A stretch of 64,000 bases of DNA, from NCBI RefSeq assembly GCF_000834655.1, contig NZ_JXQQ01000028.1:284737-348736 (forward strand), read 5' to 3'. The notes beneath the pieces were generated by a model, which saw nothing but the letters and a program-made list of their open reading frames with translations, did not search any database and was not told where the DNA came from. Numbering within the stretch: position 1 is the first letter of the stretch; each line of letters starts with the position of its first letter. Positions 16,361 to 25,556 of this stretch are shown piece by piece. This DNA comes from Variovorax paradoxus (GTDB lineage: Bacteria; Pseudomonadota; Gammaproteobacteria; Burkholderiales; Burkholderiaceae_C). Made by a program: the position numbers and the translations under genes.

Positions 16361-17537
16361 TCCGTTCGATCTTCGCGACCTCGCCCCTTCCGAACGCAGC
16401 GACGAGGACGGGACCTTGACTCGACGCCCCCCCGTCTATGTTACCCAGCCAGTGCTGCCACCTCTTGAGGATTTCCTGCCTTCATTGCGCGAAATCTGGG
16501 AGAGCAAGGTGCTCACAAACGGTGGGCCCTTTCACGACCGGCTCGAAGCAGCGTTGTGCGAATACCTCGGGGTCGAACACATCTCGCTGTTCACCAATTG
16601 CACGATCGGCCTGGTCACCGCCTTGCAGGCGCTGCGCGTGTCGGGCGAGGTGATCACCACGCCCTATTCCTTCACCGCTACAGCGCATTCCCTCTTATGG
16701 AACCGCATCAAGCCGGTGTTCGTCGACATCGATCCTCATACGCTCAATCTAGATCCTGCGCGAATCGAAGCGGCAATCACCCCGGCTACGACGGCCATCA
16801 TGCCGGTGCACTGCTATGGACATCCGTGCGATGTCGCGGCCATCGAGAAGATCGCCCGCTCGCATGGGCTGAAAGTCATCTACGACGCGGCTCACGCCTT
16901 CGGCGTGCAACTGCACGGCAGCAGCCTCCTGAAGCACGGCGACCTTTCGGTGCTGAGCTTTCACGCGACGAAGGTTTTCAACACCTTCGAGGGCGGGGCC
17001 ATCGTTTCGCCCGATGCGCAGACCAAGAACTACATCGACCAGCTGAAGAACTTCGGCTTTGTCGATGACGTGACGGTGGTCACGCCGGGCATCAACGGCA
17101 AGATGAGCGAGTTCAATGCCGCGCTCGGCTTGCTTCAGTTGGGCGGCGTGGACCAGGCGATCGCCAGGCGACGCGAGATCGACAAGAGATACCGCCAGGG
17201 GCTTCGCGCGACCAGAGGAATCCACTGCGTCGGCGATGCTGGCGAGCGCGTTGCCAACCACGCCTACTTCCCTATCCTCGTGCGGCCTGAGTACCCACTC
17301 TCGCGCGATCAACTCTATAAACTGCTGCACGCGCACGACATTCACACGCGGCGCTACTTCTACCCGCTCGTCAGCAGCTTCGAGATGTATCGCGACCTGC
17401 CATCCTCCGACCCCGAGGGGCTGCCAGTGGCACACCGGGCGGCCGAGCAGGTGATCTGCCTTCCGATCTATCCAGCACTCTCCAACGAGGACGTCGACCG
17501 CATCATCGCCATCCTTCAGGAGGCTGGCGCACCGTGA
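16350..17537 (+). CDS. DegT/DnrJ/EryC1/StrS-family sugar aminotransferase
   Basis: This is a 395-residue PLP enzyme that transaminates keto-sugars of nucleotide-sugar intermediates. VIYDAAHAFGVQ holds Asp179, which binds the PLP ring nitrogen. LSFHATKVFNTFEGGA holds Lys208, the Schiff-base lysine. The start at 16350 overlaps the methyltransferase end by 11 bases, and its stop overlaps the WbqC start by 4, so translation is coupled. It indicates an amino sugar in the product of the island. Confidence 0.88.
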   Translation: MQDSPFDLRDLAPSERSDEDGTLTRRPPVYVTQPVLPPLEDFLPSLREIWESKVLTNGGPFHDRLEAALCEYLGVEHISLFTNCTIGLVTALQALRVSGEVITTPYSFTATAHSLLWNRIKPVFVDIDPHTLNLDPARIEAAITPATTAIMPVHCYGHPCDVAAIEKIARSHGLKVIYDAAHAFGVQLHGSSLLKHGDLSVLSFHATKVFNTFEGGAIVSPDAQTKNYIDQLKNFGFVDDVTVVTPGINGKMSEFNAALGLLQLGGVDQAIARRREIDKRYRQGLRATRGIHCVGDAGERVANHAYFPILVRPEYPLSRDQLYKLLHAHDIHTRRYFYPLVSSFEMYRDLPSSDPEGLPVAHRAAEQVICLPIYPALSNEDVDRIIAILQEAGAP

Positions 17538-18271
17538 AAAAGATAGCGGGCATGCAGCCCTACTTCTTCCCGTACATCGGCTATTGGCAGTTGATCGACG
17601 CGGTCGACTGCTTTGTCCTGTTCGACGAAGCCCAGTACATCAAGCAGGGCTGGGTCAATCGCAACCGCATCCTGAAGGTGGGCGGCGGCTGGCAGTATAT
17701 CCAGGTCCCCGTTGCGAAGCATCCGATGTCCGCGTCGATTCGGGAGGTACAGATCGCGGCCAACGCCAAATGGCAATCGCGGATCCTGAACCAGCTCGCG
17801 CAATACGGCAGCAGGGCGCCGTTTTACGAAGACACGTTCGGTGCGATCGAAGCAGCCCTTGTTCGAGCCAGCGCGCAAAGCATCGGCACCCTCAACTCCC
17901 GCCTCATCCGGGAGATCTGCGCGCTCTTGTCGATCGACACCGAACTTGTGGTTTCCTCCGACCACGGATTCGATTACTCGGAAGTGAAGGAAACCGGCGA
18001 TTGGGCACTCGCCCATGCAGCCCAACTCGGCGCAACCGAACTCATCAACCCCATCGGTGGGTTCGATCTGCTGGATGCGGAGAAATTCAAGGCACGCGGC
18101 ATCGGCCTGTCGTCCCTCGAGACGCCTGCCACCACCTATTCGCAGTCCGCGGCGCCATTCGAACCATCGCTGTCCATCATCGACGTGCTGATGCACAACG
18201 GCATTGCCGGCACGAAAGAACTGCTAGCCAAGCGACGGATCGTCTGCCGTGTCGAGTCGGCGCAGCACTGA
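17534..18271 (+). CDS. WbqC-family protein
   Basis: This 245-residue protein shows the WbqC start very clearly: GMQPYFFPYIGYWQLIDAVDCFVLFDEAQYIK (shown in part), then GWVNRNRIL and a long middle with IREICALL. GTG is the only good start and overlaps the aminotransferase stop. WbqC proteins are found beside aminotransferases in O-antigen gene sets. Their reaction is not firmly established, and amino-group modification is a common proposal. Here it lies between two PLP-fold proteins. Confidence 0.88.
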   Translation: MKKIAGMQPYFFPYIGYWQLIDAVDCFVLFDEAQYIKQGWVNRNRILKVGGGWQYIQVPVAKHPMSASIREVQIAANAKWQSRILNQLAQYGSRAPFYEDTFGAIEAALVRASAQSIGTLNSRLIREICALLSIDTELVVSSDHGFDYSEVKETGDWALAHAAQLGATELINPIGGFDLLDAEKFKARGIGLSSLETPATTYSQSAAPFEPSLSIIDVLMHNGIAGTKELLAKRRIVCRVESAQH

Positions 18272-18272
18272 C

Positions 18273-19340
18273 ATGACCGACCGGTCGAGCGACCCGCCTT
18301 GCAGCCCCGGAGAAATGGAGATCGGGGGCTTCTTCGAGCTGGCATTGCCCGATTTCGGCGAGCCATTTCCGAGCCACTTTCTCAAGTTCCAGTCGGCGCG
18401 GTCGGCCTTGCGAAGCGCATTGGAAAACAGTCGCTTCAGGCGAGTCCTGCTGCCAGCCTACATTTGCGACTCCGTGGTCCAGGCCGTATCGGATGCCGGC
18501 CTGGTGCCCGAGTTCTATCGACTCGACAACCGTCTCGCACCGCTTGTCCCCGCGGCCATTTCGGTTGATACCGCGATGCTCTGCGTCAACTATTTCGGCC
18601 TGTGCGATGACGTCATCGCACAAATGCGGGACAGGGTCTCCCCGGCTCAGTTGATCGTCGACAACACGCAGGCGTTGTTCTCCGCACCCGCTGGAGCATG
18701 GGCGACGATCTACTCGCCCCGCAAGTTCTCTGGACTCCCGGACGGAGGGTTGCTCGTTAGCGAGAACACTGCGATCGTCATGCCGGCAGAACAGGACAAC
18801 GCTTCGCTGGCGCGGATGGAGCATTTGCTCGTGCGCATGGCAGCAACCGCACGCGAGGGCTATGCGAGCTTCCTGGCCTCCGGGCATTCGCTGGACAACA
18901 CACGACCGCTGCGAATGTCGCGCCTGACGGACCGGCTGCTGCGAAGCATTGACATGCACGCCATGAAAAGCCAGCGACGCAGCAATTTCGAACGCCTCGC
19001 CGCAGCCTTCGACACCACCAACACGCGCCGATGGATACTCGGGACCTCATCTGTGCCGATGTGCTACCCGCTGGTGATCGGCGAAGACGTCCGGGGCATT
19101 CGCAAGGCACTGGCAGATGACAGCGACATCTACATTGCCGCCTATTGGGAAGAGGCCCGGCGCCGGATCGAGGACGGCGGCGTCGAGCACACCATGCTGG
19201 ACAAATGCCTGGCGCTCCCCTGCGATCAACGATATACACCGGCGGTCATCGATCGCCTGATTGCCTGTGTGCGCCGCGTCTTGAACGCCGGTCCCAGCCG
19301 CAGAAGCTCTTCCACCATTTCACCGATTGCAACGCAATGA
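18273..19340 (+). CDS. DegT-like PLP aminotransferase-fold protein
   Basis: This 355-residue protein resembles DegT family members but is more divergent than the neighbour at 16350. PAYICDSVVQAV matches the family PAYT-type block. Asp130 in LIVDNTQALFS and Lys151 in IYSPRKFSGLPDGG occupy the PLP ring and Schiff-base positions, so it probably is a PLP enzyme. The ATG at 18273 lies just past the WbqC stop; a GTG at 18249 inside WbqC is an alternative. The next gene overlaps its stop. It may transaminate a second sugar or act on an amino acid. Confidence 0.75.
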   Translation: MTDRSSDPPCSPGEMEIGGFFELALPDFGEPFPSHFLKFQSARSALRSALENSRFRRVLLPAYICDSVVQAVSDAGLVPEFYRLDNRLAPLVPAAISVDTAMLCVNYFGLCDDVIAQMRDRVSPAQLIVDNTQALFSAPAGAWATIYSPRKFSGLPDGGLLVSENTAIVMPAEQDNASLARMEHLLVRMAATAREGYASFLASGHSLDNTRPLRMSRLTDRLLRSIDMHAMKSQRRSNFERLAAAFDTTNTRRWILGTSSVPMCYPLVIGEDVRGIRKALADDSDIYIAAYWEEARRRIEDGGVEHTMLDKCLALPCDQRYTPAVIDRLIACVRRVLNAGPSRRSSSTISPIATQ

Positions 19341-20056
19341 GCGACTACTGGAAAAATCACTACGACGCCAATGCCGAGAAGTTTGCGGACTCGCCCCTGA
19401 AGCAGGTCGACAGAACCATCAATGGGGAGGAAATGAGCCAGGCGCAGCTCGACCTGACCATCGACGCCGTAGTTCAGGCGTTGGATCTGCAGCGTGGTGA
19501 TCGTCTTGTGGACCTGTGCTGCGGCAACGGCCTCATCACCGAGGCCATCGCTCGCCAGGTCGAGAAAATAGTCGGCGTCGATTTTTCCGAAAAGCTGGTG
19601 GAGTTCGCGCGGCAGTCCAATAGCGCGCCGAATATCGAGTACGTGGTCTCGGATGTATCCAAGCTTCCCAGCGACTTCTTCGGCGAAGCCAACAAGGTCT
19701 ACATGCGCGACTCCGTCTCATGCCTGAACTCCGAAGGGCTCTCCAGGCTCTTTCGACTGATCGGTGGCGCGGCGCATTTCGAAAAGCTCTACATCGCCGG
19801 TGTGCCCGATGCCGACAAGCTCGCCGTCTACTACGACGACGACGAAAAGATGGCTTTCTATCGCCAAAGAGAGGCCATGGGCAAGCCGCATATCGGCACA
19901 TGGTGGACCGAAGAGGAGATTAGGAAACTGATCGAAGCAGCCGGATTGCAAGTCTCTTTCTACGCGCAACACCGGGAGCTCGCGAGCGCGTACTACCGCT
20001 TCGACTGCGTCATCGAGAGGGCTCGCCCCGCCTCTCAGCCCGATTCCGGAGCGTGA
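19337..20056 (+). CDS. Class I SAM-dependent methyltransferase
   Basis: This 239-residue methyltransferase has motif I LVDLCCGNGLITEAIA and motif II acidic residue in VGVDFSEKLVEFAR, with YVVSDVSKLPSDFF after it. The ATG overlaps the stop of the previous gene. It probably methylates a sugar or glycan end. Together with the O-methyltransferase at 15257 it gives the island two methylation steps. Confidence 0.85.
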   Translation: MSDYWKNHYDANAEKFADSPLKQVDRTINGEEMSQAQLDLTIDAVVQALDLQRGDRLVDLCCGNGLITEAIARQVEKIVGVDFSEKLVEFARQSNSAPNIEYVVSDVSKLPSDFFGEANKVYMRDSVSCLNSEGLSRLFRLIGGAAHFEKLYIAGVPDADKLAVYYDDDEKMAFYRQREAMGKPHIGTWWTEEEIRKLIEAAGLQVSFYAQHRELASAYYRFDCVIERARPASQPDSGA

Positions 20057-20058
20057 CC

Positions 20059-23000
20059 ATGCCTAGAGTTCTGGTTGTCCTCACATCCTTCAACCACGCG
20101 GCGCATCTGGGCGAATCCATCGACAGTGTGCTGGGCCAGACTTTCTCGGACTTCGAACTGGTCGTCCTGGACGACGCGTCTCGAGACCATTCCTGGAAGT
20201 TGATCTCCGAATACACCGACCCGCGTCTTCGAGCGTTCTCGAGCCGGGCTCCCGGCGAGGTCGTGCACCGAACGAACGATGCTTTCTCGCGCACGAACAG
20301 CGAATACATCGCACTCCAGCATTCGGATGATGTGTGGAAGCCGGAAAAGCTTCAACGCCAGGTGGCTTACCTCGACGCGCACCCGGAGATCGGCGCGGTC
20401 TTTACTTGGGTACAAGTCATCGACGAGACAGGCGCCCGAGTCGACAACGACTGGTTCGATCGGCACAACCAACCGCGTTGGGCATGGCTGAATGAGCTGT
20501 TCAATCAGAAGAACACGCTCAACCACCCCAGCGCTCTTATTCGAAAGCGCTGCTACGACGAAGTCGGAGGCTATCGCTACGGACTTGCGCAAACAGACGA
20601 CGCCGACTTCTGGAGCCGGATCCTGGTGCGGCATCCGATTCACGTGCTCCAGGAAAAGCTGACGATGCACAGGATCTTCACCGACAAGTCGAATGTCAGT
20701 GGAGACCGTCCCGAGGTGGCGGTGCGCAGCGCACACGAATGGAATTTCTTGCGCGAGAACCTTCTCGCATTGCGCGACTTCGACGAGATCGTCCGCGTGT
20801 TTCCCGATCTCGAACCCTTTCGCCGTGAGGCCGGTTTCAACGTCAAATTCCTGCTGGCCATGGCATGCGTGCGATCGCCGAATCGCAGCGCCTGGCCCCT
20901 TGGGCTTGACTGGATGTTCGAGCTGCTGAATGACAAGGCGCAAAGAGATCAGCTCGCCGAGCTCTATGCATTCACCGATCTGAGCTTTGTAAAGCTGTCC
21001 GCTTCGCTCGATAGCTACCTGCTGGAATCCAGCAAGCAGCTCGACCAGACGGTTGCCGATTACGAGGCCAAAGTCAGCGGCGTGCTGTCCGAATACGCGA
21101 CCTTGCAGGGTGTGCTCTCCCAACGCGACATCATGCTGAAGGATGCGACGAGCGAGTACGCGCGCAACATGCAACGCCTGCAAGATGAATACATCGAGGC
21201 AGCGAAGATCGTTCAGGCGCGGCACGCCCAAGCCCTGGCGGATTCAGAGAGAGAGCTTGAAGACCTGCGCCTTGCGAAGTTGAAGACAGACCAGAAGGCT
21301 GCCGAGGCCGAAGACCTTGTCGAAACGGAGCGCAAGAGAGCCGATGCTGCGCGTCAAGAGGCGGAAGCGCAGAGCGCCAGGGCCGATGCGGCGCGCTCGG
21401 AGGCGCAAGCGCAGAGCGCCAGAGCCGATTCGGCAAGAGCGGCAGCCGAAGCAGAAGGCGCCAGGGCCCACGCGTCGTTGGCGAAGGCTCAAGCGCACAG
21501 CGCGAGGGCCGACGCCGCCGAGCGTGAAGCAACTCAACAGCGGGAGCGAGCGCTGAACATCGAGAATCAGCGGGAGGCCATTGCGGTGCGCCTTGCTGCG
21601 TTGGAGTCCAGCTCAAGCTGGCGCGCTACAGCTCCCCTGCGACGCTTGCTGGTCGACAAGCCGCGCACCGCGCAAACAATCCGTCGCGCGGCAAAGCTGG
21701 TCTGGTGGACCGCCAGGTTCCAACTCTTGCAAAAGTCGCGTGAATGGCGAGCGCGGCGGCAAGCAGCGCGCCTGCCCGCCACAGTCGAGGTCGTGCAACC
21801 GGTCCCAGATACGCCGGTGACGGCACCAGTCTTCGTGGACGACGTGAGTCAAGTGCCCGAGCACTGCGCAGATGCGCTGTCGTTCGAGAAGGCCCAGCTC
21901 TCGGAATGGCTGCAGGCGGCGAAGACCTGTCTTGCAAGCAGCGACCGCCCCGCGCTGTCGCATGCGCTCCTGCTTCGCTACTTCAATTGCCTCGAACTCT
22001 CCACGACGACTGCGAACGCGTGGATAGATTTGCTCGAAGCGCCGGCAACGCAATTGCCCGAAAAATCGGAAGAGTTCGCATCGTTGGCTGCGAGCTTCAA
22101 GTCGTACTCGCGAGTGGGCGACTTTGCAGCTTATCTGCGGGACAGCCCGCTCTTCGATCCCGATTTCTACCGCGCCCAACTCCTCCTCGAGATGAGCGAC
22201 ACCGACGCCGTCTGGCACTATCTTCTCGTGGGCGAGCCGCTCGGTATTTATCCCTCTCAGGCATTCGATCCGAGCTACTACGGCAAGAAATATCCGGATG
22301 TGACGGAAGCCGGCATGAACTGCCTCTTTCACTACATCATCGGCGGGCAGCGCGAAGGTCGCCGCGCTACCATGCCGCTGATTGCGCACAGGACGGGCGC
22401 CACACCGATCGATCCGCAAAAGGAAAATGTGGTTCTGGTGGTTCACGAGACCTCACGGACCGGAGCCCCCATCCTCGGCTGGAACATCGCCGTGATCCTC
22501 GCAAAGAAGTACAACGTTTTCAGCGTGCTTCTGGGAGACGGTGCGCTGACGCCCGACTTCGAGGCCATCAGCTGCGAGACCGTCGGACCGCTGGACGGCG
22601 TGCACACAGCGCCGCTAGAAGCCGAATTTGGGCTCGCGCCGTTGTTTGCTGGCCGTGCGTTCAAGTACGCGATAGTCAACAGCGTTGAATCGCGCGTAAC
22701 GGTCGAGGTCTGTGCCAAGCATTCCGTCCCGACAGTGCTGCTCGTGCATGAATACGGCTCCTATGTCTGGCCGGCGTCGGCGCTGGGCAAGGCACTCGAC
22801 ATGGCCACGGAGGTGGTCTTTCCAGCCGCATCCGTCGCAAGGTCATCGATGCAAACGCACCCGCCGCTGCGCAGTCGCAGCATGCATATAGAGGCGCAGG
22901 GCATGTCTCTGCTGCCCTCCAGCCGCAATGAGACTGTCCGACAGAATCAGGACGAACGCATTCGTGCTCTGATGCAGATTCGAGCGGGCGGGGCGATGAT

Positions 23001-23613
23001 CGTTACCGGCGCCGGCTCTGTGAACATCCGCAAGGGAGTGGATGCATTCATCGGCGTGGCCGCCGACGTCAAGCGCATCGGCGGAGCCCAGCCGATCCAC
23101 TTTCTGTGGGTGGGCGGTGGCTACCGTCCGAACGACGATATGGGCTACTCGGTCTACCTGAAAGAACAGATGGCGCGTTCCGATGTCGAGGACTTCATCA
23201 CCTTCATCGACGAAGTCCAGGACCTTGAGCCTATCTACGCGATGAGCGATTTCTTCATGCTGGCATCGCGCCTCGATCCCCTGCCAAACGTATCGATCGA
23301 CGCGGCACAGCGCGGAATACCGACCATCTGTTTCAAGGAGGCCAGCGGGATGGCCGATCTATTGCTTGCTGACCCCGACACGTCCATTGGCGTTGTACCT
23401 TACATGGATACTCGCGCGGCCGCGGAGGTCATCTTGCAGCTGGCGACAGATGATCCTGCCCGTGCTCGACTGAGCGAAGCGACACGCCGCCTGGCCGAGG
23501 CAGCTTTCAACATGGAGCGGTATGTGCAGCGGCTCGATCGCATTGGCAGTGCGCACTCGCCAAGCGGCATTCAACGCCGGCAGATCGATGAACGTACGAT
23601 GGTGTCCGCCTAG
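20059..23613 (+). CDS. Large bifunctional glycosyltransferase: GT2 - coiled coil - GT4
   Basis: This 1184-residue protein joins two glycosyltransferases. Residues 1 to about 250 form a GT-A domain (VLVVLTSFNHAAHLGESIDS, LQHSDDVW, AQTDDADFW). About 325-515 is a long coiled coil with repeated Gln-Ser-Ala-Arg-Ala-Asp-Ala blocks in 14-residue steps. SSSWRATAPLRR follows near 517, a motif common in polymer glycosyltransferases. A PDFYR...HYLLVGE-type segment lies near 690-770. The C-terminus, from about 780, is a GT4 domain with SRLDPLPNVSIDAAQRG near 1070. GGAG lies 8 bases before ATG 20059. It probably builds the glycan of the island; the coiled coil may set spacing or length. Confidence 0.88.
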   Translation: MPRVLVVLTSFNHAAHLGESIDSVLGQTFSDFELVVLDDASRDHSWKLISEYTDPRLRAFSSRAPGEVVHRTNDAFSRTNSEYIALQHSDDVWKPEKLQRQVAYLDAHPEIGAVFTWVQVIDETGARVDNDWFDRHNQPRWAWLNELFNQKNTLNHPSALIRKRCYDEVGGYRYGLAQTDDADFWSRILVRHPIHVLQEKLTMHRIFTDKSNVSGDRPEVAVRSAHEWNFLRENLLALRDFDEIVRVFPDLEPFRREAGFNVKFLLAMACVRSPNRSAWPLGLDWMFELLNDKAQRDQLAELYAFTDLSFVKLSASLDSYLLESSKQLDQTVADYEAKVSGVLSEYATLQGVLSQRDIMLKDATSEYARNMQRLQDEYIEAAKIVQARHAQALADSERELEDLRLAKLKTDQKAAEAEDLVETERKRADAARQEAEAQSARADAARSEAQAQSARADSARAAAEAEGARAHASLAKAQAHSARADAAEREATQQRERALNIENQREAIAVRLAALESSSSWRATAPLRRLLVDKPRTAQTIRRAAKLVWWTARFQLLQKSREWRARRQAARLPATVEVVQPVPDTPVTAPVFVDDVSQVPEHCADALSFEKAQLSEWLQAAKTCLASSDRPALSHALLLRYFNCLELSTTTANAWIDLLEAPATQLPEKSEEFASLAASFKSYSRVGDFAAYLRDSPLFDPDFYRAQLLLEMSDTDAVWHYLLVGEPLGIYPSQAFDPSYYGKKYPDVTEAGMNCLFHYIIGGQREGRRATMPLIAHRTGATPIDPQKENVVLVVHETSRTGAPILGWNIAVILAKKYNVFSVLLGDGALTPDFEAISCETVGPLDGVHTAPLEAEFGLAPLFAGRAFKYAIVNSVESRVTVEVCAKHSVPTVLLVHEYGSYVWPASALGKALDMATEVVFPAASVARSSMQTHPPLRSRSMHIEAQGMSLLPSSRNETVRQNQDERIRALMQIRAGGAMIVTGAGSVNIRKGVDAFIGVAADVKRIGGAQPIHFLWVGGGYRPNDDMGYSVYLKEQMARSDVEDFITFIDEVQDLEPIYAMSDFFMLASRLDPLPNVSIDAAQRGIPTICFKEASGMADLLLADPDTSIGVVPYMDTRAAAEVILQLATDDPARARLSEATRRLAEAAFNMERYVQRLDRIGSAHSPSGIQRRQIDERTMVSA

Positions 23614-24821
23614 GGTCCCGAGGTACGCGCACGCGAGCTCAGGGCATCCTGGGGCGGCAAGGCAGAACGTGTCCAGCTTCGAGTGAGGAGGCTTTGCGCG
23701 GGCTTCTCGACCAGCAGGTAGCTGAAGGAAGCAAGGACGAAGAGCAGGCTGAAATAGACCGCCTCTGGCACCTGCGGCCACTCGAGAGTTGCGATGAAAA
23801 ACTTCATCAGGATCTGATGAAGCATGTAGATCGAGAAGCTGATCTCCCCCAGGTAGACCAGCGGGCGCAGTGCCAGCACTCGGCCCACGCGCCCCCGGCC
23901 CATGGCGAATACGGCGATCAGGATCGCGAACACCCAACATGAGCCAGCTGGCATCAAGAACATGCGGACAGGATCGGTGCTCAGTCCATAGATAAGAGAA
24001 AAAACATGGAACAGCCAAGTCGCGCAGAGCGAGGCCGCCAGCAACTCGATCAAAGTCCACGCATTCACCGAGAGCTTCAGATCGGCAATGTATTTTTTCC
24101 ACAGGCACCAGGTCGCCATTCCGAGGCAGAACTCGAAGCCTCGCACAAGAGGGTTTGGGTACGTCGCATAAACCGAGGTCAGATCCTGGATGCCGCCATT
24201 GGCGGGGACCTTCAAGAGCACCAGGGCGGCGATCACCAAAACAGCCAGCAAGGCCGAGCCTAGAAGCTTCCAATGCCAAGTGCGCTCGATCTTCACGAGC
24301 AGCAAGGGAAAGGCCAGATAGAAAAACATCTCGGTCGAGATGCTCCAGGACACCGAATTCCACGAATAAACATATGCGGCGAACGGGAGCGCCGAGTGCA
24401 CAAGGCTCAGATTGAATGCGAGCGCGATCCACTTGTTGAAAAGCCCTGTGCCTTCGAAGGTGACCCATGCAGGGGGAATCGCCAAACAAAGCACCAGGAT
24501 CGAGAACACGTGGACAGGCCACAGCCGCGCAAAGCGCGCTCGCATGAAAACTCCGTATGACAGCTGAGGACGGCCGCTATAAACGTGAGCGAGGATGAAA
24601 CCCGAAAGCACGAAAAAGAAGCTGACACCGTGCACCAGCGGAAGATTTCCCAGCGACCAGGGCCACTTGAACATCTGGGACGAATGCTGAGTGACGATCA
24701 TCATTGCCGCGATGAATCTCAGCGTGGTGAGTGCCGGGAGATTTTGGGACTTTGGGTGTGGGTTCAAAGCGCTTTCTGCTTTCGAGATCCGAGAAACGTC
24801 ACTGAAGATAGAGCGAGCCAC
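23610..24821 (-). CDS. Acyltransferase 3 family (OafA/WbpC-like membrane acyltransferase)
   Basis: This is a 403-residue polytopic membrane protein with about ten hydrophobic segments. The conserved start of the acyltransferase 3 family is present as LTTLRFIAAMMIVTQH, with HGVSFFFVLSGFILAHVY and FMRARFARLWPVH after it. Such proteins transfer acetyl or other acyl groups to sugars of O-antigen or other glycans. It is convergent with the double glycosyltransferase, with a 4-base overlap at the ends. It probably decorates the glycan made by the island. Confidence 0.88.
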   Translation of the reverse strand: MARSIFSDVSRISKAESALNPHPKSQNLPALTTLRFIAAMMIVTQHSSQMFKWPWSLGNLPLVHGVSFFFVLSGFILAHVYSGRPQLSYGVFMRARFARLWPVHVFSILVLCLAIPPAWVTFEGTGLFNKWIALAFNLSLVHSALPFAAYVYSWNSVSWSISTEMFFYLAFPLLLVKIERTWHWKLLGSALLAVLVIAALVLLKVPANGGIQDLTSVYATYPNPLVRGFEFCLGMATWCLWKKYIADLKLSVNAWTLIELLAASLCATWLFHVFSLIYGLSTDPVRMFLMPAGSCWVFAILIAVFAMGRGRVGRVLALRPLVYLGEISFSIYMLHQILMKFFIATLEWPQVPEAVYFSLLFVLASFSYLLVEKPAQSLLTRSWTRSALPPQDALSSRARTSGP

Positions 24822-25556
24822 CCTTCAACGGGATCGCAAACCGATCGCCTTGACGCGCAGTCCGCCCTGCTTTTTGCAGTTCGCCCTCTCCAACCTTTCG
24901 CGCAAGCCATCCGGGGCCGGTCCCATTCGCCATGAAACCTGCGTTTCGATCCTACCAGCGAAGCTGGCGCACTCCCTAAGCAACATCGCGGCGCCGTCAG
25001 CACCGTGTTCTTCAGCCCATCAGGGAAAATACGGGGGCGTACGCGACCTCCAATTGCACCGAGCACGCACCTTCTCAGTGCATGTTGAGCGGCTTTTCAA
25101 CTTTGAGTGCGGCAAGCGCAGCGCGCATCTCGTCCTTGGTTCCTCCCACGCACCCGTCCCAGAATGCACCATCGGGCCAGCACAACCTGAACGCCACGCA
25201 ATCGCTCTCAGTGGCGCCAATGCGTTCCAAAAGATCCGTCAGTTCTGCAAGCTCTATATCAAACCCCAGATGCAGGAGGAAAGTGGTCAATGCAGATGGC
25301 CCCGGTGAGAACTTGCGATTGGTGGTGCCGATCTTGCCAGTACACCTCGTACGCCTCCAACTTTTTTTCGGGGATGAGACGGGGAGCTCAGATCGCGTTT
25401 GACCTCACGAGATGGCAACCACCAACAGCTGGTTAATGTCAGGCCCATGTGAGCTTCTGGCATCGGTGCTACTGGCTTCATCATTCCAACTTTGCGCGGA
25501 CTGTTAGCCCACATACTCTCTTGCCGTGCCAGTAAACCGATTGCACAGCCAACGGT
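24822..25556. other. 735-base spacer with no confident complete gene
   Basis: The stretch between the acyltransferase and the ankyrin-ligase gene has no intact gene with a good start and family match. Composition is intermediate, and short frames exist on both strands. Its right half holds a minus-strand open frame at 25075-25290 that reads like protein sequence but appears damaged. It may mark the edge of the transferred island. Confidence 0.5.
25075..25387 (-). pseudogene. Possible gene remnant of unknown family
   Basis: The minus strand has a 71-codon frame that ends at 25075 and begins with a TTG at 25290. It ends LAALKVEKPLNMH and contains AELTDLLERIGA and CVAFRLCWPDGAFWDG. Codon use and residue mix look genuine. 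Upstream, a different frame reads EKKLEAYEVYWQD near 25340-25369, just after an A-run at 25362-25368. I infer an older gene broken by a frameshift there. It could also be a true small protein with a TTG start. No family is recognised. Confidence 0.3.

Noticed and set aside
21317..21556. Alternative-frame ORFs in the coiled-coil part of the glycosyltransferase
   Set aside because: The repeats create open frames in all registers. The main frame continues without a break from GT2 to GT4, so these are shadows.
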